A stretch of 64,000 nt of DNA from CAG-390 sp045543615 (lineage in GTDB: Bacteria; Bacillota; Clostridia; Oscillospirales; CAG-272): positions 1-64,000 of the forward strand of contig JAZPXL010000060.1 of the NCBI GenBank assembly GCA_045543615.1, read 5' to 3'. The position numbers and the translations under genes were made by a program. Below, in pieces: positions 20,894-30,030 of the stretch; the stretch's first letter is position 1, and each line of letters begins with the position of its first letter. The notes beneath the pieces were generated by a model. The model saw nothing but the letters and a program-made list of their open reading frames with translations. It did no database searches and was not told where the DNA came from.

Positions 20894-22621
20894 ATGAAAA
20901 AACTGATGCTCGGAAACGAGGCAGTTGCCAGAGGTCTTTATGAGGCAGGATGTACTCTTATGTCCTCCTACCCAGGCACTCCCTCAACCGAAATTACCGA
21001 ATATGCAGCTAAATACAGCGAGATCGACTGCGAGTGGGCACCAAACGAAAAGGTTGCTCTTGAGGTTGCATTTGGTGCTTCTCTTTCAGGTCGCAGAGCT
21101 GCTTGTGCTATGAAGCACGTCGGACTCAACGTTGCCGCTGACCCTCTTTTTACGCTCTCTTACACCGGTGTTCGTGGTGGTCTTATCATTTTTGTTGCAG
21201 ATGACCCTGCGATGCATTCATCTCAGAACGAACAGGATTCGAGAAACTACGCAATAGCTGCAAAGCTTCCTATGCTTGAGCCGTCCGACTCCGAGGAGGC
21301 ACGCCGTATGGTTTCTCTCGCCTTTGAGATCTCTGAGAAATTCGACACGCCCGTTCTCTTCCGTATCTGCACTCGCACAGCTCATTCGCAAAGCATAGTT
21401 GAGCCTTGCGACAGAGTCGAGCGAGAGCCGATCCCTTACACAAAACAGCCTCAGAAATACATAATGATGCCGGGCTATGCAAAGCTTCGCCATCCCATAG
21501 TTGAAGAGCGCACAGTATCTCTTCGCAAATACGCAGAAAGCTCACCCATAAACTTTATCAGTGGTACATCAAAAAAGCTTGGTATCATAACATCGGGTAT
21601 TTGCTATCAGTATGTCCGTGAAACTTTCAGCGAAGACGAGGCAAGCGTGCTTAAGATTGGTATGCACAACCCTCTGCCCGACAGCTTGCTCATCTCCTTC
21701 TGCAACTCTTGCGAGAGAGTTGTTGTTGTTGAGGAGCTTGATGCCATTATCGAGCGTCATTGTCGTGCTCTCGGTCTTTCGGTTGAGGGCAGAAATCTCT
21801 TCTCTCCCATCGGTGAGTATTCACAGAGAATCGTTGCCGAGGCTCTCGGTGGTGAGCTTCCCGAATCGACCGATGCAAAAACTCTGCCTGCACGTCCTCC
21901 TGTTATGTGCTCCGGTTGTCCTCACCGTGGACTTTTCTATATCCTCTCAAGTATGAAGCTTACGGTATTCGGTGACATCGGATGCTACACACTCGGTGCG
22001 CAGAAGCCCCTTGAAGCTCTCGATGCTTGCATTTGTATGGGCGCATCTGTTTCCGGTATTCACGGATTTATCAAGTCAAATCCCGACGCCGCAAAGCGCA
22101 CAGTTGCCGTAATCGGTGACTCTACCTTTATGCATTCGGGAATGACGGGACTTTGCAATATTGCATACAACGGCACAAATGCAACCGTTATCATTCTTGA
22201 CAACTCAATCACGGGAATGACAGGTCATCAGCAGAACCCGACCACAGGATTTAATCTCCGTGGCGAGCCTGCAGCAAAGATTGATCTTGAAGCTCTATGT
22301 CACGCTCTCGGAGTCAATCGTGTTCGTGTCATCGATCCGTACAATCTCTCCGAGTGCAAGACGGTGATTGTTGAGGAGCTTGCAGCAGATGAGCCATCCG
22401 TCATCATCTCACGCCGTCCCTGCGTACTTCTCAAATCCGTAAAGACACCGCCACCCGTAACTGTCGAAAGTGACAAATGCCGTTCCTGCCGTCGTTGTAT
22501 GGGTCTTGGTTGTCCTTCCCTTTCATTCAAGAACGGCAAAGCTGTTGTTGATAGCACCCTCTGCACAGGTTGTGGAGTTTGCGCTCAGCTCTGCCCCTTC
22601 TCTGCGATAAAGGAGGCGTAA
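20894..22621 (+). CDS. iorA: Indolepyruvate:ferredoxin oxidoreductase, alpha subunit
   Basis: A 575-residue thiamine-diphosphate enzyme. The N-terminal part starts LGNEAVARGLYEAGCTLMSSYPGTPSTEI. The TPP-binding region has CSGCPHRGLFY and the metal motif GDIGCYTLG with VIGDSTFMHSGMTGL and ILDNSITGMTG. The C-terminus is a ferredoxin domain with CRSCRRCMGLGCP and CTGCGVCAQLCP for two 4Fe-4S clusters. It oxidatively decarboxylates aryl pyruvates from aromatic amino acids to aryl-acetyl-CoA, reducing ferredoxin. The beta subunit follows after 1 bp. Length and motif order are normal for the family. Confidence 0.95.
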   Translation: MKKLMLGNEAVARGLYEAGCTLMSSYPGTPSTEITEYAAKYSEIDCEWAPNEKVALEVAFGASLSGRRAACAMKHVGLNVAADPLFTLSYTGVRGGLIIFVADDPAMHSSQNEQDSRNYAIAAKLPMLEPSDSEEARRMVSLAFEISEKFDTPVLFRICTRTAHSQSIVEPCDRVEREPIPYTKQPQKYIMMPGYAKLRHPIVEERTVSLRKYAESSPINFISGTSKKLGIITSGICYQYVRETFSEDEASVLKIGMHNPLPDSLLISFCNSCERVVVVEELDAIIERHCRALGLSVEGRNLFSPIGEYSQRIVAEALGGELPESTDAKTLPARPPVMCSGCPHRGLFYILSSMKLTVFGDIGCYTLGAQKPLEALDACICMGASVSGIHGFIKSNPDAAKRTVAVIGDSTFMHSGMTGLCNIAYNGTNATVIILDNSITGMTGHQQNPTTGFNLRGEPAAKIDLEALCHALGVNRVRVIDPYNLSECKTVIVEELAADEPSVIISRRPCVLLKSVKTPPPVTVESDKCRSCRRCMGLGCPSLSFKNGKAVVDSTLCTGCGVCAQLCPFSAIKEA

Positions 22622-22622
22622 T

Positions 22623-23195
22623 ATGAAAAGCACTAATATTATGATAGTTGGTGTTGGTGGTCAGGGTACTCTGCTTGCCAGCAAGCTCCTTGGAAAGATT
22701 CTTCTTGATATGGGCTACGATGTTAAGGTATCCGAGCTTCACGGTATGAGCCAGCGTGGCGGTAGCGTTGTTACTTATGTAAAGTTTGGTGACAAGGTAT
22801 ACTCTCCCGTCATTGAAAGTGGCGAGGCCGACTACATCGTTTCTTTTGAAAAGCTTGAGGCTGCCCGTTGGTCGCATTGTCTCAAAAAAGGTGGCAAGAT
22901 CATCACGAACACACAAGAGATCTCTCCTATGCCCGTAACATCAGGAGCAGTTCCATACCCTTCCGATGAAATTGACAATATGATTTCAGAGGGTTTTGAT
23001 GTTGACGCATTTGATGCTCTCACGCCTGCACTTTCCGCAGGCTCGCAGAAGGCTGTAAACATCGTTCTGATGGGCAGACTTGCCCGTTATCTCGGTCTTG
23101 ACTCAGAGCTTTGGCTTGACGCCATAAAGACTACGGTAGCACCGAAATTTGTCGAAATGAACCTTGCAGCCTTCAAATCCGGCTATGAGGCTTAA
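22623..23195 (+). CDS. iorB: Indolepyruvate:ferredoxin oxidoreductase, beta subunit
   Basis: A 190-residue subunit of the gamma-type 2-oxoacid:ferredoxin oxidoreductase fold. The N-terminus reads IMIVGVGGQGTLLASKLLG, then SELHGMSQRGGSVVTYVKFG, both diagnostic. The start codon lies 1 bp after the iorA stop, with AAGGAGG inside the end of iorA, so translation is coupled. It completes the IorAB complex. Confidence 0.95.
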   Translation: MKSTNIMIVGVGGQGTLLASKLLGKILLDMGYDVKVSELHGMSQRGGSVVTYVKFGDKVYSPVIESGEADYIVSFEKLEAARWSHCLKKGGKIITNTQEISPMPVTSGAVPYPSDEIDNMISEGFDVDAFDALTPALSAGSQKAVNIVLMGRLARYLGLDSELWLDAIKTTVAPKFVEMNLAAFKSGYEA

Positions 23196-23202
23196 AACTC
23201 AA

Positions 23203-23234
23203 AAAGGACAGAGAAATTTCATTCTCTGTCCTTT
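23203..23234. terminator. Terminator between iorB and the tadA-AAG gene
   Basis: A perfect 13 bp stem (23203-23215 with 23222-23234) placed between convergent genes. Confidence 0.85.
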
Positions 23235-23237
23235 GAT

Positions 23238-24227
23238 TTATTTTTTCGGAATAAAATATCTCCACTCTCTCACACGGTCGGCCTCCTCTGCGTAGTCAAT
23301 ACCTATGCGAGATGAGGTACAAATTACAGGTGGAACATAGCCGTCATCTTCAATCCAAAGCTCGTCTGAGAAAACGAGGTCTGCACCATACATATTTTTC
23401 TCAATACCGATCATTTTTGTCAGCTTACCCGGCCCATCAGCACCCTCGACGCCCCTAATAAGCACAGCCTCGGGGCTACCCTTTTCGCCGGTAACCACAT
23501 TAAGCATAATATGCATACCATAGCAAAGGTAGACATAGACGCTTCCGCCCTTGTCCCACATAACTCTGTTTCTGGGGGTTTTGCCCTTTGATGCGTGACA
23601 AGCAGTATCGTCCATACCTCTGTACGCCTCAGTTTCCGTTATTCTGTATTTCAGTATTTCGCCACTCTCGCTCTTTCGTCTGCACAATAGCTTTCCGAGA
23701 AGCCCCGGAGCAACGTCGAGTACGTCCCTTGTGTAAAATTCACGCATAAGTCTTCGACTTGCGTTTCTCTGAGCCGAATTTTCTTCTCTCCTTGACTTAA
23801 AAAAGCCATCGAGAAGTCCACGGCACTCCTCTTCCAAAAAGCCGCCACAGAGCTTTATTGAGGTGTTTGCGACGATGGACGGAACTGAAAACAGTCCACC
23901 CATCGCTCCCATCTTCAAGTCCAATGCTCCATAGACAACTCTGTCTATTCTTGAGTTTATAATTGCGCCTGCACACATCGGGCAGGGTTCGAGCGTGACA
24001 TAAAGCACGCATTGTGAAAGTCGCCAATCGCCAACAGCAGCACACGCCTCCTCAATAGCGATTATCTCAGCGTGCGCAGTTGCGCTTTTTTGTTCCTCTC
24101 GCCTGTTTCTTCCTCTACCGATTATTCTCCCATCCTTGACAACAACAGCTCCGACAGGGACATCTCCACTCTCTGCAGCCTCTTTTGCCAGGGCGATGGC
24201 TTCAAGCATAAAAAGTCTGTCGTCCAT
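23238..24227 (-). CDS. Fusion of tRNA adenosine deaminase (TadA) and 3-methyladenine DNA glycosylase (AAG/MPG)
   Basis: A 329-residue protein with two complete domains. Residues 1-150 are TadA, which converts A34 to inosine in tRNA-Arg: HAE (zinc and proton shuttle) near residue 53 and PCPMC near 83. Residues 160-329 are an AAG-type glycosylase that removes alkylated purines from DNA: FYTRDVLDVAPGLLGK, ITETEAYRG with the general-base Glu, ACHASKGKTPRN, YVYLCYGMHIMLNVVTG and PEAVLIRGVE. The frame is continuous through the junction (KSRREENSAQRNASRRLM), with no stop or start signal there. Its ATG directly follows the TAA of the CPBP protease gene. Both active sites look intact. Confidence 0.93.
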   Translation of the reverse strand: MDDRLFMLEAIALAKEAAESGDVPVGAVVVKDGRIIGRGRNRREEQKSATAHAEIIAIEEACAAVGDWRLSQCVLYVTLEPCPMCAGAIINSRIDRVVYGALDLKMGAMGGLFSVPSIVANTSIKLCGGFLEEECRGLLDGFFKSRREENSAQRNASRRLMREFYTRDVLDVAPGLLGKLLCRRKSESGEILKYRITETEAYRGMDDTACHASKGKTPRNRVMWDKGGSVYVYLCYGMHIMLNVVTGEKGSPEAVLIRGVEGADGPGKLTKMIGIEKNMYGADLVFSDELWIEDDGYVPPVICTSSRIGIDYAEEADRVREWRYFIPKK

Positions 24228-25214
24228 TTACGAAAACCAGCCAGCAAGCATTATCGTAAATGACTCTGCAAGCGTGATAACGATGAACACTATCATAACA
24301 GGTCTAAAAAAGCCTTTTATCGCAACGCCTTCACTCAACGCAAGCTTCATTGTTGGCTTTGCAAGCGGCTCTTGTTGCTTCTGCCTGCTTCTGCGATATA
24401 CAAGGAAAGCTGTGATTGCAAATCCACCTAAAACAAGTGCGCTCTCAAGAACGTACATAACGACATACACGCTATCGGGTGCTCCGTTATCGATTAGTGC
24501 CTGTTCTGCAACGCTGAAGAAATTGTTGAACAGGTGCAAAAAGGTTGACGGCCAGATCGAGCCACTCTCAACATAGAGGTAGCCGAGAACTATGCCTGCC
24601 GCAAATGTATAAAGGAACTGAACAGGATTGCCGTGCATCATTGAAAACAGAACGGCAGATCCAATAATTGCAGTTGTTTTTCCGTATGGAAGCAGATTCG
24701 AGAGAATACAACCTCTAAACAGAAACTCCTCGCAAAGCGCAGGTACTATTGCCGTTGAAACAAACGAAACAAGTATTTTGACCGGGCTGTTTATGGGGTT
24801 GCTTGACATTATGCTCGAAAAGTCCATACCGAGAGCTGAACAAACCATTGAATTGATATAAGCTATCGGGAGAATGAGAGCTATGGATGACCAGATCATA
24901 AGGGGCGTTTCAGGTGTAAGCGCAACTCCAAGTCGCATCGGCTCGATCTGTCTTCTTCCCATAATCAACTTGAACAAAACAACGGGCAACAGAAAAGCTA
25001 ACAGGTATGCGAAAAGGAACAGAACCTCCTCGTATGCAAAAAGTCCGTCGGAGATATTTTTGCCGTAATATGCAAGCATTCGCTCAAGATCGCCACTTGT
25101 CTCGTCAACGATTATCACGGCTATTATTGTAAAGATATTGAGCATCGCCATATTTGCTATCATCACGATGGCGATTTTCGTTATCAGGCTCCTATATGCT
25201 CTATCGTTATTCAA
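24228..25214 (-). CDS. CPBP-family intramembrane glutamic protease (CAAX/Abi type)
   Basis: A 328-residue membrane protein with about eight helices. The family motifs are in order: EEFLFRGCIL near residue 163 (catalytic Glu pair and Arg), FSMMHGN and FLHLFNNF with the two histidines. Related proteins process prenylated proteins in eukaryotes and act in peptide maturation or immunity in bacteria; the substrate here is unknown. AGGAGG lies upstream of the ATG and a consensus promoter is at 25246-25274. It is followed without a gap by the tadA-AAG fusion, so both are probably on one message. Confidence 0.88.
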   Translation of the reverse strand: MNNDRAYRSLITKIAIVMIANMAMLNIFTIIAVIIVDETSGDLERMLAYYGKNISDGLFAYEEVLFLFAYLLAFLLPVVLFKLIMGRRQIEPMRLGVALTPETPLMIWSSIALILPIAYINSMVCSALGMDFSSIMSSNPINSPVKILVSFVSTAIVPALCEEFLFRGCILSNLLPYGKTTAIIGSAVLFSMMHGNPVQFLYTFAAGIVLGYLYVESGSIWPSTFLHLFNNFFSVAEQALIDNGAPDSVYVVMYVLESALVLGGFAITAFLVYRRSRQKQQEPLAKPTMKLALSEGVAIKGFFRPVMIVFIVITLAESFTIMLAGWFS

Positions 25215-25245
25215 AACGATTACCTCCTTTGCTCAGATATAATAA

Positions 25246-25274
25246 ATTATACACCAAATACCTACATCTGTCAA
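25246..25274 (-). promoter_or_regulatory. Promoter of the CPBP / tadA-AAG operon
   Basis: TTGACA (25269-25274), 17 bp spacer, TATAAT (25246-25251). Confidence 0.9.
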
Positions 25275-25285
25275 GCGTATATAAA

Positions 25286-25317
25286 AACAAAAGCGTTGCC
25301 AAGGCAACGCTTTTGTT
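25286..25317 (-). terminator. Terminator of the sugar ABC ATPase gene
   Basis: A perfect 15 bp stem (25286-25300 with 25303-25317) with a minimal loop and T run on the minus strand, 17 bp after the stop. Confidence 0.9.
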
Positions 25318-25334
25318 ATATCAACTAATATGTA

Positions 25335-26447
25335 TTAGTGAAGGATGCAACGCTCTGTGTCCTTATCGAAGATGTGGAGACGGCTCATATCGAATGCAAC
25401 CTTGATTGTATCACCTGAACGAGAGGTGGAACGAGAGGATACACGAGCGATAAGCTTTGTCTCGCCGATAAGGATGTAGAGATAAATCTCTGCGCCCATA
25501 AGCTCAGTTACGTCAACGTAAGCGTCAAGCTGGCTGTCGGGGAACTGAGTGAGGTAAATAGGCTCGTCGTGAATTGCTTCGGGACGAAGACCTGCGATAA
25601 CTTCCTGACCGATATAATCCTTGATCTCGGGGTTGTTTGCCTTCTCTGCGGGAAGCTTGATGGAAACATCCTCGAAGTTGAAGTATACATCCTCACCCTT
25701 CTTCTCAAGAACACCGTTGATGAAGTTCATCTGAGGAGTTCCGATAAATCCTGCAACAAAGATGTTTACAGGGTAATCGTAGAGGTTCTGAGGAGTATCA
25801 ACCTGCTGAATGAGACCGTCCTTCATAACAACGATACGAGTAGCCATTGTCATAGCCTCTACCTGGTCATGTGTTACGTAGATGAATGTAGTCTCAACGC
25901 TCTTATGAAGCTTTGTAAGCTCGGTTCTCATCGATGCACGAAGCTTAGCATCGAGGTTGGAGAGAGGCTCGTCAAGAAGGAATACCTTAGGCTTACGAAC
26001 GATAGCACGTCCGAGAGCAACACGCTGCTTCTGACCACCGGAGAGAGCCTTAGGCTTTCTGTCGAGAAGGTGTGTGATGTCAAGGATGCGAGCTGCTTCC
26101 TCAACACGACGCTTAATCTCTTCCTTGGGAGTCTTGTTCAGCTTAAGACCGAACGCCATGTTCTCAAATACTGTCATATGAGGATAGAGCGCGTAGTTCT
26201 GGAACACCATCGCGATCTTTCTATCCTTAGGAGCTACGTCATTTACGAGCTGGTCGCCGATAAAGAGTTCGCCCTCTGTAATCTCTTCAAGACCTGCAAC
26301 CATACGGAGAGTTGTTGTCTTACCACAACCCGAAGGGCCTACAAGTACGAGAAATTCTTTGTCTTTGATTTCAAGATTGAAGTCCGAAACGGCTGTAACA
26401 CCACCGGGATACTTCTTGTAAATGTGCTTAAGAGATACACTTGCCAT
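25335..26447 (-). CDS. Sugar ABC transporter ATP-binding protein, MsmX/UgpC type
   Basis: A 370-residue ATPase. Walker A GPSGCGKTT is near residue 38, Q-loop VFQNYALYPHM, signature LSGGQKQRVALG, Walker B VFLLDEPLSNLD, and the H-loop THDQ. The C-terminal ~130 residues form the regulatory TOBE/OB domain (AGLRPEAI, DVTELMGAEIYLY). Proteins of this kind often power several carbohydrate-uptake permeases encoded elsewhere, and no permease or binding protein lies next to this gene, which fits such a shared role. AAGGAGG lies upstream of the ATG. It is monocistronic. Confidence 0.93.
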   Translation of the reverse strand: MASVSLKHIYKKYPGGVTAVSDFNLEIKDKEFLVLVGPSGCGKTTTLRMVAGLEEITEGELFIGDQLVNDVAPKDRKIAMVFQNYALYPHMTVFENMAFGLKLNKTPKEEIKRRVEEAARILDITHLLDRKPKALSGGQKQRVALGRAIVRKPKVFLLDEPLSNLDAKLRASMRTELTKLHKSVETTFIYVTHDQVEAMTMATRIVVMKDGLIQQVDTPQNLYDYPVNIFVAGFIGTPQMNFINGVLEKKGEDVYFNFEDVSIKLPAEKANNPEIKDYIGQEVIAGLRPEAIHDEPIYLTQFPDSQLDAYVDVTELMGAEIYLYILIGETKLIARVSSRSTSRSGDTIKVAFDMSRLHIFDKDTERCILH

Positions 26448-26685
26448 TTATAAAAATCCTCCTTGAATTACGAACAAACCGAGCACACGGTTTAATCAAT
26501 GTTTTTCTTCATATATTGTACCAAATTTCTGTCAAAAATGATAGGTGTTAAATCCCCAAAATTTAATTAAGTATTTTGTGCATCTTGCACAAGTATTGTC
26601 ATTTTAGGATGAAAATCAAACTTTTTGTGAATTTTATTGACAATCTTTTGGTAACTCTGATTTACCTTTGCGCCAAAAAGGCGTA

Positions 26686-28848
26686 TCAGTCATCCTCTTT
26701 AAACCTCATCGTGAGGGCAATTCTCTGCTTTGCTACATCAACGGAAAGCACTCGCACACGGACGATATCACCAACGGAAAGCACCTCGGAGGGATGCTTG
26801 ATGAACTTGTCGCAAATGCGTGAAATGTGGACAAGTCCGTCCTGATGTACTCCAATATCAACGAATGCACCGAAGTCAATAACGTTGCGAACAGTACCCG
26901 TAAGAACCATTCCCTCTTTAAGTGAGTTTATGTCAAGTACATCGTCACGGAGGATGGGTGCGGCGAAGCTGTCACGAACGTCACGTCCGGGCTTTTCAAG
27001 CTCTGCCACGATGTCATTAAGTGTGGGCTCACCTATTCCAAGCTCTTCGCAGATCTTCGCCTTACCTGCCTGTGCGACACGGTTTGAAAGCAAGCGCAGT
27101 CCACCGTTTCTTATCTCGGACTCATCGTATCCGAACATTTCAAGCAGACGGTGCGCAGCCTCGTATGACTCGGGGTGCACTCCCGTTGAGTCAAGAACCT
27201 CTTGGGAGCCTGAAACGCGCAAAAATCCTGCGCACTGCTCAAACGCTTTAGCTCCAAGTCTTGGAACTCTGAGCAATTCAGCTCTCGATTCAAACTCGCC
27301 GTATTCCTCACGGTACTTGACAATATTCTTTGCAACGGGCATACTGATACCCGAAATATAGGAAAGGAGCGAATATGACGCTGTATTAAGGTCAACTCCA
27401 ACGGAGTTTACGCAATCCTCGACAACGCCGCTGAGCGCACCATCAAGGCGAGCAGGCTTCATATCGTGCTGATACTGTCCGACGCCTACGCTTCTCGGCT
27501 CAATCTTGACAAGCTCTGCCAGGGGATCTTGCAGACGTCTTGCGATAGAAACGGCAGAACGCTGTGTAACATCGAAATCGGGAAATTCTTCAGCACCGAG
27601 CTTCGAAGCCGAGTAAACTGATGCTCCGGCCTCGCTGACCATAATATACTTACAATCAAGTCCACTATCACGGAGAAGACCTGCAATAAAGATCTCGCTC
27701 TCCTTTGATGCAGTACCGTTGCCGATTGCAATAACATTTACGCCATATTTACGGATAAGTCCAACGACCACCTTTGTACTCTCTGCAATTTTCTGCTGAG
27801 GCTTTGTTGGGTAAATAACTGCCGTATCAATAACCTTACCGGTCTTATCTACAACTGCAAGCTTACAGCCTGTACGGTAACCGGGGTCAAAGCCCATAAC
27901 TGTCTTACCCCTGAGAGGTGGCTGCATAAGAAGATGCTTGAGGTTATCTGCAAACACCTTGATCGCACCCTCGCTTGCAACATCTGTAAGATCATTTCTA
28001 ATCTCACGCTCGACCGAAGGAGCTATAAGTCTTTCGTAGCTGTCCTCAATAGCGGCAAGCACCTGTTCTTTTGCAGGACTTTCCTCGTTCTTAATAAACT
28101 TACGATAGAGGTAAACCTTTACGATGTCGCTCTGAAGCTCAAGCGTAACCTTGAGGAAGCCCTCCTTCTCTCCTCTGTTTATTGCGAGAACGCGGTGAGG
28201 GAGAATTTTCTTTACCTTTTCTGTAAAATCGTAATACTGAGCATAAACGGAATCCTCATCCCCGGCTGCCTTTGAAACGATTGCGCCGTGTTCAAATGTA
28301 AGAGTTCTTACTGACTTACGGCAGGATGCGTCATCGGAAACAAGCTCTGCTATGATATCTCTTGCGCCTGCAAGAGCAGCTGCCACGTCAGCAACGCCTT
28401 TTTCTTCATCTATATAATCAGCTGCAAGCTCGTCTATCGTCTTTTCGTATTCGGAAAGCTGTGCAAAAAGCAGCTCTGCCAGAGCCTGCAGTCCTCTTTC
28501 ACGGGCAACTGATGCTCTGGTCTTTCTGTGTGGACGGTAGGGACGATAGATGTCATCAACCTCTGTCATTGTCTGTGCTGCATCGATAGCGGCGATCAGC
28601 TCATCTGTAAGCTTGCCCTGCGCACCGATGAGGTTCTTGACCTCCTCACGTCTCTTCGCAATTCCCCTGAGGTATACAAGTCGGTCATTGAGATCACGAA
28701 GTACCGTGTCATCAAGTGAGCCTGTTACCTCTTTACGATAACGAGCGATAAAGGGGATGGTATTGCCCTCGTCGATAAGTGCGACGGTGCGCTCTACCTG
28801 CTCCTCCTTGAGTTGAAATTCTTCTGCAAGAATCTGTTCAATTGTCAT
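26686..28848 (-). CDS. tex: Tex-family S1 RNA-binding protein
   Basis: A 720-residue protein with the Tex order of domains. An N-terminal helical region carries NTIPFIARYRKEVTGSLDD. A YqgF/RNase H-like domain has MGFDPGYRTGCKLAVVD. A helix-hairpin-helix region has SYISGISMPVAKNIVKYR, and an S1 domain lies near residues 645-715 (GMVLTGTVRNVIDFGAFVDIGVHQDGLVHIS). Tex binds nucleic acid and transcription complexes and affects toxin or stress gene expression; its exact activity is debated. It lies 42 bp downstream of a pseudouridine synthase gene. The start has GGAGA 7 bases upstream. Confidence 0.95.
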   Translation of the reverse strand: MTIEQILAEEFQLKEEQVERTVALIDEGNTIPFIARYRKEVTGSLDDTVLRDLNDRLVYLRGIAKRREEVKNLIGAQGKLTDELIAAIDAAQTMTEVDDIYRPYRPHRKTRASVARERGLQALAELLFAQLSEYEKTIDELAADYIDEEKGVADVAAALAGARDIIAELVSDDASCRKSVRTLTFEHGAIVSKAAGDEDSVYAQYYDFTEKVKKILPHRVLAINRGEKEGFLKVTLELQSDIVKVYLYRKFIKNEESPAKEQVLAAIEDSYERLIAPSVEREIRNDLTDVASEGAIKVFADNLKHLLMQPPLRGKTVMGFDPGYRTGCKLAVVDKTGKVIDTAVIYPTKPQQKIAESTKVVVGLIRKYGVNVIAIGNGTASKESEIFIAGLLRDSGLDCKYIMVSEAGASVYSASKLGAEEFPDFDVTQRSAVSIARRLQDPLAELVKIEPRSVGVGQYQHDMKPARLDGALSGVVEDCVNSVGVDLNTASYSLLSYISGISMPVAKNIVKYREEYGEFESRAELLRVPRLGAKAFEQCAGFLRVSGSQEVLDSTGVHPESYEAAHRLLEMFGYDESEIRNGGLRLLSNRVAQAGKAKICEELGIGEPTLNDIVAELEKPGRDVRDSFAAPILRDDVLDINSLKEGMVLTGTVRNVIDFGAFVDIGVHQDGLVHISRICDKFIKHPSEVLSVGDIVRVRVLSVDVAKQRIALTMRFKEDD

Positions 28849-28890
28849 TGTGGTTTCTCCTGATGAATAATTGCTAAGCTTTTATTTATT

Positions 28891-29601
28891 TTATTCGCCG
28901 TATGCGGCGAGTTTTAGTAGTTGAACTTCCTCGTCACTTAGATATCGCCACTCGCCACGCTCAAGTGACGTGTCAAGTGCGAGAGGCCCGAAGCTAACTC
29001 TCTCAAGTGTAACTATTCTATTTCCGACAGCATAAAGCATCTGCTTTATCTGATGATATTTTCCCTCTTTGATGGTGATATATCCCTCTTTGTCACTCAC
29101 CATCCCGACAATGCAAGGCTTGGTCAGATAACCTCCCTCAATATGCACGCCGCACTCAAGCTCCACCCTCTCCGACTCACCGAGTGGAAAAGCGCAAGTA
29201 AAGCGATATTTTTTAGGAACGTGTCTTTGGGGGGATAGCAAGCGATGCGACATCTCACCGTCATCGGTCAGTATCATCATACCTATTGTATATTTGTCGA
29301 GTCTGCCACAGGGATGAACACGCTCTGCGTCTGCTTCTGCAAGCAGCTCCGTGACAACGGGAGCATTCTTGTCCTCTCTTGCGCTGATATAGCCCTCGGG
29401 CTTATTCAGCATTATGTAAATATGCTCACGGTATTCGACCGTCTTGCCGCAATACACAACACGGTCGGTGCAAGGATCGACTTGCACGGAGGGGCTTTTA
29501 ACGCTCTCTCCGTTGAGCGTTACTCTACCCGCCCTCACCGCCTTTGAAATTTCGGAACGAGAGGCAAGGCCTGACGAAGAAATCAGCTTATCAAGTCTCA
29601 T
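28891..29601 (-). CDS. RsuA/RluB-family pseudouridine synthase
   Basis: A 236-residue protein. An N-terminal S4 RNA-binding domain (MRLDKLISSSGLASRSEISKAV) is followed by the synthase domain. The catalytic Asp lies in CGRLDKYTIGMMIL near residue 100 and the KKYRFT and KEGKYHQIKQML motifs are present. It isomerises a uridine in rRNA; whether it acts on 16S or 23S cannot be told. The start at 29601 follows GGAGGG by 5 bases; the four-residue longer version overlaps that site. Its last codons form a short hairpin (28892-28905). Confidence 0.92.
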   Translation of the reverse strand: MRLDKLISSSGLASRSEISKAVRAGRVTLNGESVKSPSVQVDPCTDRVVYCGKTVEYREHIYIMLNKPEGYISAREDKNAPVVTELLAEADAERVHPCGRLDKYTIGMMILTDDGEMSHRLLSPQRHVPKKYRFTCAFPLGESERVELECGVHIEGGYLTKPCIVGMVSDKEGYITIKEGKYHQIKQMLYAVGNRIVTLERVSFGPLALDTSLERGEWRYLSDEEVQLLKLAAYGE

Positions 29602-29631
29602 TTTTCCCTCCACTCATAAAATTTTGCAAGT

Positions 29632-29727
29632 CTACCAAGTAAAAACTATTATCATAACACATCCGATTATCAGCACTCCAAGCCCAAATGCGATGAAGAA
29701 CTGACGGATAAAATTGTCTTTTTCCAA
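29632..29727 (-). CDS. Possible 31-residue membrane peptide
   Basis: A short frame starting with TTG at 29727 and preceded by GGGGGTGA 5 bases upstream. It encodes EKDNFIRQFFIAFGLG and then a hydrophobic run ending in FTW, that is, a single transmembrane helix with a charged N-terminus. It ends 30 bp before the pseudouridine synthase start. The longer frame to 29862 has no ribosome site. It may be a genuine tiny membrane protein or chance. Confidence 0.35.
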   Translation of the reverse strand: MEKDNFIRQFFIAFGLGVLIIGCVMIIVFTW

Positions 29728-29920
29728 GCACTCACCCCCAAAAATATTCTTTGCAATATTGAGGGCAATATACAGGAAATGATGATTACAAACAAAAAAT
29801 ATTATACCACAAATTCGAGTAATTGTAAAGTATTTTATTAAAACATCTTCTTCGTTTGCCAACTCTATTTTAAGGCTTTAATTCATTTTTTGTAAGATGG
29901 TAATTTTTTTGTTTTTTTAC

Positions 29921-29949
29921 TTGACATAATGTGAGAAATGTGAGATAAT
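29921..29949 (+). promoter_or_regulatory. Promoter of the beta-galactosidase gene
   Basis: TTGACA (29921-29926), 17 bp spacer, GATAAT (29944-29949). The leader is about 75 bases. Confidence 0.8.
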
Positions 29950-30030
29950 ATTAACAAGACTGTTTGTTATATAAATATTATATTTATATGACTAAAGTAG
30001 CAAAAATACAAAAAATAAAGGAGCAATTCT

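Noticed and set aside
25335..26447. Incomplete sugar ABC transporter locus missing its permeases
   Set aside because: MsmX/UgpC-type ATPases are often encoded alone and shared by several transporters, so the lack of neighbours is not evidence of loss.
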